Source: an uncultured Mycoplasmatota bacterium
GTDB lineage: Bacteria > Bacillota_I > Bacilli_A > RF39 > UBA660
Assembly: GCA_946497375.1 (NCBI GenBank)
Contig: CAMMKE010000004.1
Coordinates: 1-32,824, forward strand
Direction of reading: 5' to 3'
DNA: 32,824 nucleotides
Shown: one piece after another, positions 25,201 through 32,824 of the stretch
Layout of the letters: every line of letters starts with the position of its first letter
Position numbering within the stretch: the stretch's first letter is position 1
Notes under the pieces: generated by a model
What the model was told of the DNA's origin: nothing
Databases searched by the model: none
Seen by the model: the letters and a program-made list of their open reading frames with translations, nothing else
Translations under genes and position numbers: made by a program

Positions 25201-26499
25201 CTATTTTTTTACTTTAGATTTATCTAAAGAATATTCTTTAACTATCTCTATATCATCTATTTTATCTAATCCTAGACTTTCTATAAACGCTTTATAATCA
25301 TCATTATCTACTATCATATTAGAATCAGTAAATACTTTACCATATTTATTATTAGCAAATAAAGATGCTGTTAAAGAGCAAATATCTTTCCTACCATACT
25401 TTATAGATATAGAATTTTTACTATTAGGCTGAAAATGGAAATAATATATATGTTTACTTCCCTTACCAATCATATCATATAAAATATTAGTATATTTTTT
25501 TAATAGCTTTTTTAAATATGTTAAATCATCACTCGTTTGATAAAAATCTAACTCTTTCCTAAAATTACTTAAACTATTAAACAGTAATAAAATATCATCA
25601 TTTAAAGTATTAATCACTTCTTTACTATATATTTTATAATTATTATCACCACTCATATATTTACTTTTAATAAGAGTACCAAGTTTATCATAAAAGGTTT
25701 CAATTAATTTAACAAATCCTTCTCCTAGTTCTTTATCTCCAATAATATAACTTATTTCATTAATTATAGACTTTAACATATTTTTAGTTATATAACCTTC
25801 ATAAGAGTTACTAACTTTTTCTTTTAGAATAGATGCTTCATCTACTATTAGAATGGATGGATCTTTAAACATTGGATTATCTTTTCTTTTTAAAGATGCT
25901 ACTAATAATTCATGTGTACATAGTACATATTTAGCATTAGGCCAACTTTTTCTATTTAAATAGTATTTGCATTCATCTTTATATAGACACTTCTTACAAC
26001 TTTCTCCATTTATATTAATATTAGTCCAAATCTCATTAGAAATATTAGGATAATCTTCTTTATCAATCATTTCCTCTTCTATTTTTCTACTTATCTCATT
26101 TAAAGTCTTATTTTCTTGGTGACTTCTAAGATATTTTTCTAGTCTTTTCATACAAACGTAATTGACATGTCCTTTAGCAATGGTAACAGGGATATCTACG
26201 TTTATTAATTTAGATAGTTTATCTATTTCTTCTTTTAATTTATTTTGTAGTGAAATGGTAGCAGTTGAAATGAGAAAACCTTTAAAATTTTCTTTATCTT
26301 TACTGGCATATAATAGTGGTATTAAATAACCATAATTATTATCATCTTTTTCTACTACTAAGATATTTTTATCTCTTAGACTATCTATAATATCTAAAGC
26401 AAGTGTTTCATCCTCTTCTTTAAGCTCATGTATATTAAAGAAACTCTCCACTTCATCATATATTTTATCTTCAAAGTTTTCTTCTTTCCAAATACCCAT
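25201..26499 (-). CDS. Degenerate DinG/XPD-like helicase fragment with Fe-S-type cysteines
   Basis: A 432-residue protein that follows the first half of DinG-type superfamily 2 helicases. The normal Walker A position reads VVEKDDNNYGYLIPLL (from residue 48), with GxGxGKT lost. Motif Ia survives (ISTATISLQNKL). Four Cys (C116, C168, C171, C177) keep the Fe-S-cluster spacing. The DEAH box is DEAS (220-223). A VFTDSN segment stands where motif III SATL belongs, and the whole second helicase domain is absent. It cannot be a normal ATP-driven helicase. The frame is open and has a promoter and a GGGGG ribosome-binding site, so it may be a repurposed binding protein or a truncated gene. Confidence 0.75.
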   Translation of the reverse strand: MGIWKEENFEDKIYDEVESFFNIHELKEEDETLALDIIDSLRDKNILVVEKDDNNYGYLIPLLYASKDKENFKGFLISTATISLQNKLKEEIDKLSKLINVDIPVTIAKGHVNYVCMKRLEKYLRSHQENKTLNEISRKIEEEMIDKEDYPNISNEIWTNININGESCKKCLYKDECKYYLNRKSWPNAKYVLCTHELLVASLKRKDNPMFKDPSILIVDEASILKEKVSNSYEGYITKNMLKSIINEISYIIGDKELGEGFVKLIETFYDKLGTLIKSKYMSGDNNYKIYSKEVINTLNDDILLLFNSLSNFRKELDFYQTSDDLTYLKKLLKKYTNILYDMIGKGSKHIYYFHFQPNSKNSISIKYGRKDICSLTASLFANNKYGKVFTDSNMIVDNDDYKAFIESLGLDKIDDIEIVKEYSLDKSKVKK

Positions 26500-26522
26500 A
26501 AATATTCCCCCTAAGTACGCTT

Positions 26523-26551
26523 ATTTTACCATAATTTTAATTAATGGTAAA
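26523..26551 (-). promoter_or_regulatory. Promoter with palindrome, DinG-like gene
   Basis: TTTACC (26551-26546), 17 nt, TAAAAT (26528-26523) on the minus strand. The inverted repeat TTTACCAT (26525-26532) and ATGGTAAA (26544-26551) covers both elements, as an operator would; a weak hairpin is the alternative. Confidence 0.5.
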
Positions 26552-26578
26552 GAAATAGAATTAATTACTTTTTGAGGC

Positions 26579-26607
26579 TTGCATATAAGATACTTATATG
26601 ATAAGAT
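26579..26607 (+). promoter_or_regulatory. Promoter of the candidate antisense RNA
   Basis: TTGCAT (26579-26584), 17 nt, TAAGAT (26602-26607) on the plus strand, predicting a start near 26614. No plus-strand reading frame follows, only a strong terminator 60-70 nt later. Confidence 0.6.
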
Positions 26608-26613
26608 GTATAT

Positions 26614-26686
26614 GTAAGAAAAATTTTCATACAATATATAAAAGGAACACTTAATATTCGCTTGTTGAGTGTGCCCCTATTTTTTT
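26614..26686 (+). ncRNA. Candidate antisense antitoxin RNA, about 73 nt
   Basis: The predicted transcript has a promoter just upstream and ends at a hairpin GGAACACT (26644-26651) / AGTGTGCC (26668-26675), one mismatch, then CCTATTTTTTT. It is complementary to the 3' end of the convergent toxin mRNA. Short convergent antisense RNAs of this size, sharing a terminator region with a small hydrophobic-peptide mRNA, are typical of type I systems such as par/fst and txpA/ratA. Assigned by architecture only. Confidence 0.6.
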
Positions 26687-26722
26687 AGTAAGAGCCACCT
26701 AAACCATAGCTAAGTTAGGTGG
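26644..26722 (-). terminator. 3' hairpins of the candidate toxin mRNA
   Basis: Two hairpins follow the stop: CCACCTAA/TTAGGTGG (26722-26715 with 26702-26695), without a T-run, and GGCACACT/AGTGTTCC (26675-26668 with 26651-26644), followed by TTTTATAT. The second is shared with the antisense RNA terminator. Confidence 0.55.
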
Positions 26723-26728
26723 TTTCTA

Positions 26729-26821
26729 TCATCTTAGAGAAAGTATTGCAAGTAACAGCAAGATATCTTGAAGAAACAACATAATTACTAGAGAAAAAAT
26801 TAAAGAATCTTTCTTGTTCAT
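26729..26821 (-). CDS. Candidate type I toxin, 30-aa hydrophobic peptide
   Basis: The peptide begins MNKKDSL and continues with one uninterrupted hydrophobic helix of about 23 residues (one Gln-Asp in the middle), ending SLR. AGGAGG (26833-26828) lies 6 nt before the ATG and inside a 7-bp hairpin (AAGCCTC/GAGGCTT, 26844-26838 with 26831-26825), so it is partly sequestered. A good promoter lies upstream. The predicted mRNA starts with GGAACATTTAATA (26865-26853), which can pair with its own 3' end TATTAAGTGTTCC (26656-26644). Layout is that of type I toxins; sequence resembles no specific member I can name. Confidence 0.65.
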   Translation of the reverse strand: MNKKDSLIFSLVIMLFLQDILLLLAILSLR

Positions 26822-26872
26822 TATAAGCCTCCTTTCTGAGGCTTCACCCAACTATTAAATGTTCCTATAAAT

Positions 26873-26901
26873 ATAGTATCAAATTGATTTCTATATAGCA
26901 A
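26873..26901 (-). promoter_or_regulatory. Promoter of the candidate toxin mRNA
   Basis: TTGCTA (26901-26896), 17 nt, TACTAT (26878-26873) on the minus strand, predicting a start at about 26866, immediately before the GGAACATTTAATA arm. Confidence 0.75.
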
Positions 26902-26915
26902 GAAAAAATGTGATA

Positions 26916-26943
26916 AAAAAGTTACGAATTTTCGTAACTTTTT
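26916..26943. terminator. Bidirectional terminator after dnaJ
   Basis: AAAAAGTTACGAA (26916-26928) and TTCGTAACTTTTT (26931-26943) form a 13-bp stem with A/T flanks on both sides. It ends the heat-shock operon on the minus strand. Confidence 0.85.
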
Positions 26944-26953
26944 TTCTATAAAT

Positions 26954-28102
26954 TTAATCGTTGTTTTTAGTAAACTTATTAAATCTATCTATTTCACTAT
27001 CATCTAAATCTGTTTTAGCAAGAGATTCAAATAGTTTTTTCTGGTCTCGTGCTAGCTTCTTAGGAGTAACTACTTTAAAGATTACATACATATCTCCTAC
27101 TCTTCTACTAGTAGAGTCTTTAATACCTTTACCTTTAAGTCTTTGTTTATCTCCACTATCAGTACCTCCTGGTATAGTTAATTTAACATTACCATAGATT
27201 GTAGGTATTTCTTTTTTACAACCAAGTACTGCTTCAGCCATATTAATAGGTACTTCTAGATAAATATCAAGACCATCTCTTTCATAAAATTTATGTTCTT
27301 TGATATGAAATTCTAGATATAAGTCACCTGAGGCACCACCATTTTCTCCAGCATGGCCTCTACCAGGTACTCTTAGTCTTTCACCATTATCTATTCCACT
27401 AGGAACATTTACAGTGATAGTCTTATGAGATTTAACTTGTCCTTTACCACGACATTTACTACATGTCTCTTTATATGTCTTACCTTTACCATTACACTCT
27501 GGACAGGTTGTTTTAGTCATGAATGAGCCAAGTATTGTTCTTTGTTCACTAGTAATAGTACCACTACCATGACATCTAGAACAAGTCTCTTCTCCAAAAC
27601 CACCTTTACCGTCACACTTATCACATTCTGTTACAACGTCTAAGTCAAAATCTTTCTCACAACCATAGATAGCTTCTTCAAAAGAAAGTTCTACTTGCAT
27701 TAACACGTCACTACCACGTCTTGCTCTACTACCTCCACGACTTCTACTAGAACCTCCAAAACCAAAGCCTCCACCGAACAAGTCATCAAAGATATCTCCT
27801 AAATCACTTGCATCAAAACCAAAACCTGCTCCAGAGAAACCACCACCAAAGCCAGCTCCTCCTGATGCTCCAGGACCATTTACACCAGCATGACCAAATT
27901 GGTCATATTGACGACGTTTATTATCATCACTAAGCACAGAATATGCTTCTTGTACTTCTTTAAATTTCTCTTCTGCATTTTCTTCTTTACTTATATCAGG
28001 ATGATATTTCTTAGCAAGCTTTCTAAAAGCACTTTTTATCTCATCTTTAGTAGCATTCTTAGAAACACCTAACACTTCATAATAGTCTCTTTTAGTTGCC
28101 AT
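26954..28102 (-). CDS. dnaJ: Chaperone DnaJ
   Basis: DnaJ delivers unfolded proteins to DnaK and stimulates its ATPase. The 382-residue class A protein has the J domain with HPD at residues 34-36, a Gly/Phe-rich linker (about 70-130), four CxxCxGxG zinc motifs ([32 protein letters not shown], about 155-225) and the C-terminal substrate domains. It starts 16 nt after pepF and is the last gene of the operon. Confidence 0.97.
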   Translation of the reverse strand: MATKRDYYEVLGVSKNATKDEIKSAFRKLAKKYHPDISKEENAEEKFKEVQEAYSVLSDDNKRRQYDQFGHAGVNGPGASGGAGFGGGFSGAGFGFDASDLGDIFDDLFGGGFGFGGSSRSRGGSRARRGSDVLMQVELSFEEAIYGCEKDFDLDVVTECDKCDGKGGFGEETCSRCHGSGTITSEQRTILGSFMTKTTCPECNGKGKTYKETCSKCRGKGQVKSHKTITVNVPSGIDNGERLRVPGRGHAGENGGASGDLYLEFHIKEHKFYERDGLDIYLEVPINMAEAVLGCKKEIPTIYGNVKLTIPGGTDSGDKQRLKGKGIKDSTSRRVGDMYVIFKVVTPKKLARDQKKLFESLAKTDLDDSEIDRFNKFTKNND

Positions 28103-28118
28103 ATACTACACCTTCCTT

Positions 28119-29906
28119 CTAATTTAGACTTTCTAACATAGAAATTAATTTATCAAAATAGATAATAGCATTTATATATATATCTTCATCCTCTAAGGAT
28201 ATTCCTAACCTCTTAAAAGCATCAAGTGGATAAATATCAGAACCAATACATAAGTATTTTAAGTATTTGTCTAAAGTTTCTTTATCACCTTCTGTAATTT
28301 TAGAAGCAAAGTATGATGCCACACTTACACAAATAGCATAATTATAAAGGTAAAAATTACTATAATAATGACTTCTAAATATCCAACTTCCTTTAGCAGA
28401 AGAAGTTAACTTAACAGTATCACCATAATAATATTTTAAAGACTCTTCTGATATTTCATTCATAAATTCTTTTGTTAAGGCTCCACCATCATGAACTTTA
28501 TCATGCATTAATCTTTCCATATCTCCTTCTCTAACTGCACCAAATAAATTACTAGCGATTACATTTAGAGAGTTTTCAAGGGCAAGAACTTTTTCTTCCT
28601 TATCTTTAGCATTATTAAAGATATAATTTGATAGTAAGAATTCATTAGTTAAAGATGCAACTTCTCCCATTATTATTGCATTATGGCAATACTGTAGAGG
28701 ATTATTCTCTCTAATGAACTGATAATTAATATGATGTCCTGCTTCATGAGCGATAGTAGATAAAGACTCTAAATCATAATGATAACTCATAAGAATACGT
28801 GAATCACACGAAGGAATACTTAAGTTATAACCACCACTACATTTACCAGGATAACCACAGAAATCAATATTACGATTTTTAATAAGTTTATCATATTTAT
28901 TAAGGTATTCTTTTCCTAATGGTTTTAGCGCTTCTCTTACTGCTTTAATACCTTCCTTAATACTATATTCTTTTTTAGAGTGACTTAGTTTAGCACCTAA
29001 ATCATAATTATATAAAGTATCAAGATTAAGTATTTTCTTTCTTAATTTAAAGTATCTTTGTAAAGTATTAACCCCACTTCTTGTTGTTTTAGATAAAACA
29101 TCAAAGATATTTTTATTAAGATTATCTTCAAAAAGACGTGCTTCAAAACTATCATTAAAGTGATATATATTTGCAAGAGTATCTTCTAACTTAACATAAC
29201 TATTTAATAGTTCTGCAGAAGTACTCCCATACTCTAAACCTTTCTTTAATAGTTTGGTATCTGCTTCTTTTCTAGTTTCTCTATTATCATTTGACTTTAA
29301 GAATCTAGAATTAGTTGTAGATAGAGTTACTTTCTTACCATCTGCAAGAGTTACTTTACCATAATCATGTTCCATATTAAGTAAAGTAGATGACATATCA
29401 GAAAAGTTATTAGTAGCCATCACTAAGGAATTAACTATTTTCTCTTCGCTTTCATTTAAAGTATGTTCTTTATTTCTATAGATATCTAATAGAAATGCTC
29501 TATACTCTTCTAACTTACTATTTTCCCTAAATAAGTTTTCAAATTCATCTTTAGATAGTTTTAAAAGTTCTGGTTCAAAGAAACTGTTGACATTGTTAAT
29601 TTTTGCAATAGCATCTTTACTTTTAGAAAGCATCTCAAGATTTTCTTTTTTACCTAACTCTTCATCATTCTTTAACCAAGCATAAGCATCCATCTTCTCA
29701 ATAATGGTTTCTACTTCTCTTAATTTAATTAGATATTCATAAAGTCTATTAGCGTCTTTAGTACAACCTTTATAGTCATTAAAGATATCTATCTTACTAT
29801 CTACTTCTTCACTTGCTTTAAAAAATGCCTCATTACTTTCAAAAAACTCACTTAAATCCCATTTATACTGTTCTTCTACTTCGCTTCTATTCTTATATTC
29901 TTTCAT
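28119..29906 (-). CDS. pepF: Oligoendopeptidase F (M3 family)
   Basis: PepF degrades cytoplasmic oligopeptides of about 7-17 residues. The 595-residue protein has the zinc site HEAGH near residue 385 with the downstream glutamate region (IIMGEVASLTNEFLL), and the N-terminal helical M3 domain. The position between dnaK and dnaJ is unusual and suggests that peptide clean-up follows the chaperone stress response. A strong hairpin (29939-29964) lies between dnaK and this gene, so it and dnaJ may be expressed below dnaK. Confidence 0.94.
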   Translation of the reverse strand: MKEYKNRSEVEEQYKWDLSEFFESNEAFFKASEEVDSKIDIFNDYKGCTKDANRLYEYLIKLREVETIIEKMDAYAWLKNDEELGKKENLEMLSKSKDAIAKINNVNSFFEPELLKLSKDEFENLFRENSKLEEYRAFLLDIYRNKEHTLNESEEKIVNSLVMATNNFSDMSSTLLNMEHDYGKVTLADGKKVTLSTTNSRFLKSNDNRETRKEADTKLLKKGLEYGSTSAELLNSYVKLEDTLANIYHFNDSFEARLFEDNLNKNIFDVLSKTTRSGVNTLQRYFKLRKKILNLDTLYNYDLGAKLSHSKKEYSIKEGIKAVREALKPLGKEYLNKYDKLIKNRNIDFCGYPGKCSGGYNLSIPSCDSRILMSYHYDLESLSTIAHEAGHHINYQFIRENNPLQYCHNAIIMGEVASLTNEFLLSNYIFNNAKDKEEKVLALENSLNVIASNLFGAVREGDMERLMHDKVHDGGALTKEFMNEISEESLKYYYGDTVKLTSSAKGSWIFRSHYYSNFYLYNYAICVSVASYFASKITEGDKETLDKYLKYLCIGSDIYPLDAFKRLGISLEDEDIYINAIIYFDKLISMLESLN

Positions 29907-29938
29907 ATTTAGCCCTTTCTATTATCTCTTTATCAGAG

Positions 29939-29964
29939 AAAAGTTCTAGTTACCTAGAACTTTT
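29939..29964 (-). terminator. Hairpin between dnaK and pepF
   Basis: A perfect 11-bp stem AAAAGTTCTAG/CTAGAACTTTT with a 4-nt loop, then TCTCTG on the minus strand. The T-run is short, so partial termination or mRNA end protection is more likely than a full stop, given the genes that follow. Confidence 0.6.
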
Positions 29965-29971
29965 AAATTTT

Positions 29972-31801
29972 CTACTTCTCTTCAAAGTCTGCATCTTTTA
30001 CATCATCTTTTTTATCTGATGTATCATTACTATTATCTGCGCTAGCATTACTATTTGCTTGATTTTCTTTTTGAACGTTTTCATAAACTTTAGTTGCAAG
30101 TGCCATAGCTTTCTCTTGTAGTTTATCTTTCTTAGCTTTAATATCATCTAAGTCATTCTTAGATAAAGCTTCTCTTAAGTCTTTAATTAAATCTTCTGCT
30201 TCTTCTTTCTCTTTTTTATCAACTTTATCTCCTAAATCTTTTAATGATTTCTCAGTTTGGAATACAAGTTGTTCTGCTTCATTCTTAAGATCAGCTTCTT
30301 CTTTACGTTTCTTATCAGCTTCTTTATTTTCTTCAGCTTCTTTTCTCATCTTTTCAATCTCTTCATCAGATAGATTTGTAGATGATGTAATTGTAATAGA
30401 TTGTTCTTTGTTAGTACCAAGATCTTTAGCAGTAACATTAACAATACCATTAGCATCTATATCAAACTTAACTTCAATTTGTGGAACTCCTCTTGGTGCA
30501 GGTGGAATATTAGTAAGTTGGAATCTACCAAGTGTTTTATTATCAGCAGCCATACTTCTTTCACCTTGTAATACGTGCACATCAACAGCAGGTTGATTAT
30601 CTGCAGCAGTTGAGAATACTTCTGATTTACTTGTTGGAATAGTAGTATTTCTTGGAATTAATACTGTCATAACTCCACCTAATGTTTCAATACCAAGTGA
30701 TAATGGTGTAACATCAAGTAGAACGATATCATTAACATCACCTGTTAAGACACCACCTTGAATAGCAGCACCCATAGCAACTACTTCATCAGGGTTAACT
30801 TCACGAGATGGTTCCATACCAAGTTCTTTCTTAACTGTCTCATATACAAGTGGAACTCTTGTAGAACCTCCAACGAAGATTACTTTATCTAAGTCTTTAG
30901 CTTTCAAATCTGCATCTTTTAAAGCATTTCTAACTGGCTCTAATGTAGAATCAACTAAATCACTAATTAAGCTTTCGAATTTAGCACGAGTTAGTGTCAT
31001 ATCTAAGTGAAGTGGACCATCTGCTCCTTGGGAAATAAATGGTGCAGATACTTGGGTACTTGTTATACTTGAAAGATCTTTCTTAGCTTTCTCAGCAATT
31101 TCTTTAAGACGTTGCATAGCCATTTTATCTTTAGTAAGGTCAACACCATTTTCTTTCTTAAATTCACTAACAAGATAGTCAATTACTTTATTATCAAAGT
31201 CATCTCCACCTAAGTGGTTATTACCACTAGTAGATCTAACTTCTACAACACCATCACCTAACTCAAGAATAGATACATCGAATGTACCACCACCAAGGTC
31301 ATATACAAGAATAGTTTGGTTCTTATCTTGTTTATCAAGACCATATGCAAGGGCAGCAGCAGTTGGTTCGTTTATAATACGTTCAACATCAAGTCCTGCA
31401 ATCTTACCAGCATTCTTAGTAGCTTGTCTTTCTGCATCATTAAAGTATGCTGGAACTGTAATAACTGCTTTAGTAACACTCTCTCCTAAATAAGCTTCAG
31501 CTGACTCTTTAAGATTACTTAAAATCATAGCAGATATCTCTTCAGGAGAATATTTCTTACCTTCAGCTTCAACCTTTTTATCAGTACCCATTAATCTTTT
31601 AATAGATGAAATAGTATTTGGATTAGTAATCGCTTGTCTTTTAGCAGCAGCTCCTACTATTCTTTCACCATTTTTAAAAGCAACTACTGATGGAGTTGTT
31701 CTTTCTCCTTCCTTATTAGGGATTACTTTAGGTTCCCCAGCCTCTAATACACAGACACAACTATTAGTTGTACCTAAATCAATACCAATTATTTTACTCA
31801 T
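29972..31801 (-). CDS. dnaK: Chaperone DnaK
   Basis: Hsp70 chaperone. The 609-residue protein is complete: phosphate-1 loop [11 protein letters not shown] at the start, [10 protein letters not shown], the VGGSTRVP adenosine motif, the interdomain linker [11 protein letters not shown], the beta substrate domain and an acidic C-terminal tail. It lacks the about 24-residue insertion typical of Gram-negative DnaK, as in Bacillota. Its ATG overlaps the grpE stop by 8 nt. Confidence 0.98.
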   Translation of the reverse strand: MSKIIGIDLGTTNSCVCVLEAGEPKVIPNKEGERTTPSVVAFKNGERIVGAAAKRQAITNPNTISSIKRLMGTDKKVEAEGKKYSPEEISAMILSNLKESAEAYLGESVTKAVITVPAYFNDAERQATKNAGKIAGLDVERIINEPTAAALAYGLDKQDKNQTILVYDLGGGTFDVSILELGDGVVEVRSTSGNNHLGGDDFDNKVIDYLVSEFKKENGVDLTKDKMAMQRLKEIAEKAKKDLSSITSTQVSAPFISQGADGPLHLDMTLTRAKFESLISDLVDSTLEPVRNALKDADLKAKDLDKVIFVGGSTRVPLVYETVKKELGMEPSREVNPDEVVAMGAAIQGGVLTGDVNDIVLLDVTPLSLGIETLGGVMTVLIPRNTTIPTSKSEVFSTAADNQPAVDVHVLQGERSMAADNKTLGRFQLTNIPPAPRGVPQIEVKFDIDANGIVNVTAKDLGTNKEQSITITSSTNLSDEEIEKMRKEAEENKEADKKRKEEADLKNEAEQLVFQTEKSLKDLGDKVDKKEKEEAEDLIKDLREALSKNDLDDIKAKKDKLQEKAMALATKVYENVQKENQANSNASADNSNDTSDKKDDVKDADFEEK

Positions 31802-32435
31802 TTATATCCTCTCCTTCTTCATTATTATCATTATTTTCTTCTTCTAGTTTATTTACTCTAACAGAAGCAGGTCTAATAACTCTATCCTTAAGACGATAAC
31901 CTTTAAGTAATACTTCAAGCACTTCTCCATCTTTAAAGTCTTTATCATTATCAGTCATTAAAGCTTCCATAGTATTAGGATCAAATTCTTTATGTTCTGC
32001 TTCTATTTCTTCTAAACCATATTTCTTTAATACATCATCAAAACTTGCATACATCATCTTAAATCCTTTTAAGAATTTAGATAACTCATCAGTAAGATTA
32101 TTATCATCAAGTCTAATCGCCCTTTCAAAGTTATCTAATATTAAGATTAACTCACTAATCAAATCCTGATTAGCATATTTTAATCTATTAGTAACTTCTT
32201 CTTCTTTTCTTTTACGATAATTAACAAGTTCGGCTTGATTATATCTAATTTTTTCTTTATATTCTTCAATCTCTTTGTCTTTACTAGCAAGTTCTTCTTT
32301 TAATTTCTTTATCTCATCATGATGTTTATCATGTTTTTTAGATTTATCATGACATTCGCAAGATTTTTCTTTATCTTTACAGTTACATTCATGTTTTTCA
32401 TCTGTAACTTTTACTTCTTCTTCCTTAGTTTCCAT
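31794..32435 (-). CDS. grpE: Nucleotide exchange factor GrpE with Cys/His-rich N-terminus
   Basis: GrpE releases ADP from DnaK. The 213-residue protein has the long coiled coil (about residues 40-110) and the C-terminal beta domain with the typical [27 protein letters not shown]. The first 40 residues are unusual: C17, C19, C26 and C28 in CxC pairs with H15, H29, H35, H38 and H39, a composition seen in metal-binding tails. It lies directly after hrcA and overlaps dnaK. Confidence 0.96.
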   Translation of the reverse strand: METKEEEVKVTDEKHECNCKDKEKSCECHDKSKKHDKHHDEIKKLKEELASKDKEIEEYKEKIRYNQAELVNYRKRKEEEVTNRLKYANQDLISELILILDNFERAIRLDDNNLTDELSKFLKGFKMMYASFDDVLKKYGLEEIEAEHKEFDPNTMEALMTDNDKDFKDGEVLEVLLKGYRLKDRVIRPASVRVNKLEEENNDNNEEGEDINE

Positions 32436-32824
32436 CTAGTCACTACCTTTCTCAATATTTTCTTTTAAGTACTCTAGAATACTAACAACTCTATCATATT
32501 CCATTCTCTTTGGTCCTATGATAGCAAGGGTTCCATCTTCACTATCAGTCTTAAAGTTAGTCTTAATAATAGTAACATCATCATCAAGTTTGTTCTCACT
32601 ACCGATATACACTTCAATATTATTAGAGTCATCTTTCTTAATTTCCTGCAACAAGTCTTTATCATCAAGTTTCTTAAATAAGTCTTTAATCTTATCAACA
32701 TTATCAAACTCAGGTTGTTCCAAGAACTTAGTTCTGCCAACTACATTAATATCGGTATTAGTAATATCGGTAAAGACATTATAAATAGCATTATATAGTT
32801 GTTGATGCTGATCTACATATTTAG
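32436..32824 (-). CDS. hrcA: Heat-inducible repressor HrcA, C-terminal part (cut by window edge)
   Basis: HrcA represses the dnaK and groE operons at CIRCE sites. Only the last 129 codons are in the window; the frame runs open to the edge, so the TTG at 32723 is internal. The blocks VYIGSEN, DDVTIIKTNF and GTLAIIGPKRMEYDRVVSILEYL are the family's C-terminal dimer/GroEL-responsive region. The DNA-binding domain, promoter and CIRCE would be to the right of the window. The stop abuts the grpE start. Confidence 0.93.
   Translation of the reverse strand, partial: KYVDQHQQLYNAIYNVFTDITNTDINVVGRTKFLEQPEFDNVDKIKDLFKKLDDKDLLQEIKKDDSNNIEVYIGSENKLDDDVTIIKTNFKTDSEDGTLAIIGPKRMEYDRVVSILEYLKENIEKGSD

Noticed and set aside
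32436..32723. Stand-alone 95-residue protein starting at TTG 32723
   Set aside because: The frame continues open to the window edge with HrcA-like sequence; the TTG is an internal Leu codon.
1..32824. CRISPR array, tRNA or rRNA genes, prophage genes
   Set aside because: No regularly spaced repeats, no cloverleaf-like segment with TTC-type T-loop, no structural phage genes were seen.

Overview
The window is a very AT-rich bacterial chromosome segment with core Bacillota-type genes: the HrcA-GrpE-DnaK-DnaJ heat-shock cluster, RNase HIII, RarA, HolA, YigZ, a CvpA-family protein and two T-box leaders. Full-length proteins contain TGG-coded Trp, and TGA serves as a stop, so standard code 11 applies. 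I infer an uncultured, low-GC gut-type Bacilli/Mollicutes-related lineage; the exact taxon cannot be fixed from the sequence alone.

Layout, left to right. Positions 1-150 hold an unassigned structured RNA with mutually exclusive pairings. Positions 192-6063 (minus) form a mutS operon: two tandem paralogous proteins of unknown function, mutS (TTG start), an unknown protein and a four-helix membrane protein. rarA (plus) diverges from it and converges on an unknown 412-aa gene. Positions 8690-13745 (minus) carry an alanine-specific T-box followed by two P-loop kinase-like genes, alaS and holA; the T-box starts inside the 3' end of an AI-2E-family permease gene. Positions 14910-15832 are a gene-poor scar with an Rpn-like C-terminal fragment and a deleted tnpB. 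Then come yigZ (plus), an XRE-family membrane regulator, trxA and a cvpA-like gene (minus), rnhC and an HD hydrolase gene (plus), and a Fic-protein gene pair (minus). Positions 21846-25200 are an asparagine-specific T-box with asnB and asnS. Next are a degenerate DinG-like protein, a candidate type I toxin-antitoxin locus at 26614-26901, and the operon hrcA(partial)-grpE-dnaK-pepF-dnaJ.

How it works together. Two tRNA-sensing leaders tie aminoacyl-tRNA supply to gene expression. Uncharged tRNA-Asn should induce both Asn synthesis (asnB) and charging (asnS). Uncharged tRNA-Ala should control alaS together with two nucleotide-kinase-like genes and holA. The chaperone genes share one operon with an M3 oligopeptidase gene between dnaK and dnaJ.

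The least ordinary parts are: (1) the candidate type I toxin-antitoxin locus with a 30-aa hydrophobic peptide, a sequestered ribosome-binding site, a 13-bp pairing between the 5' and 3' ends of the mRNA, and a convergent antisense RNA; (2) the alanine T-box that overlaps an upstream coding region and has an unusual expression platform; (3) a Fic protein with Gln in place of the catalytic His, next to a partner gene whose start codon appears lost; (4) a DinG-like protein that kept four Cys but lost Walker A and the second helicase domain; and (5) the unassigned structured RNA at the left edge.
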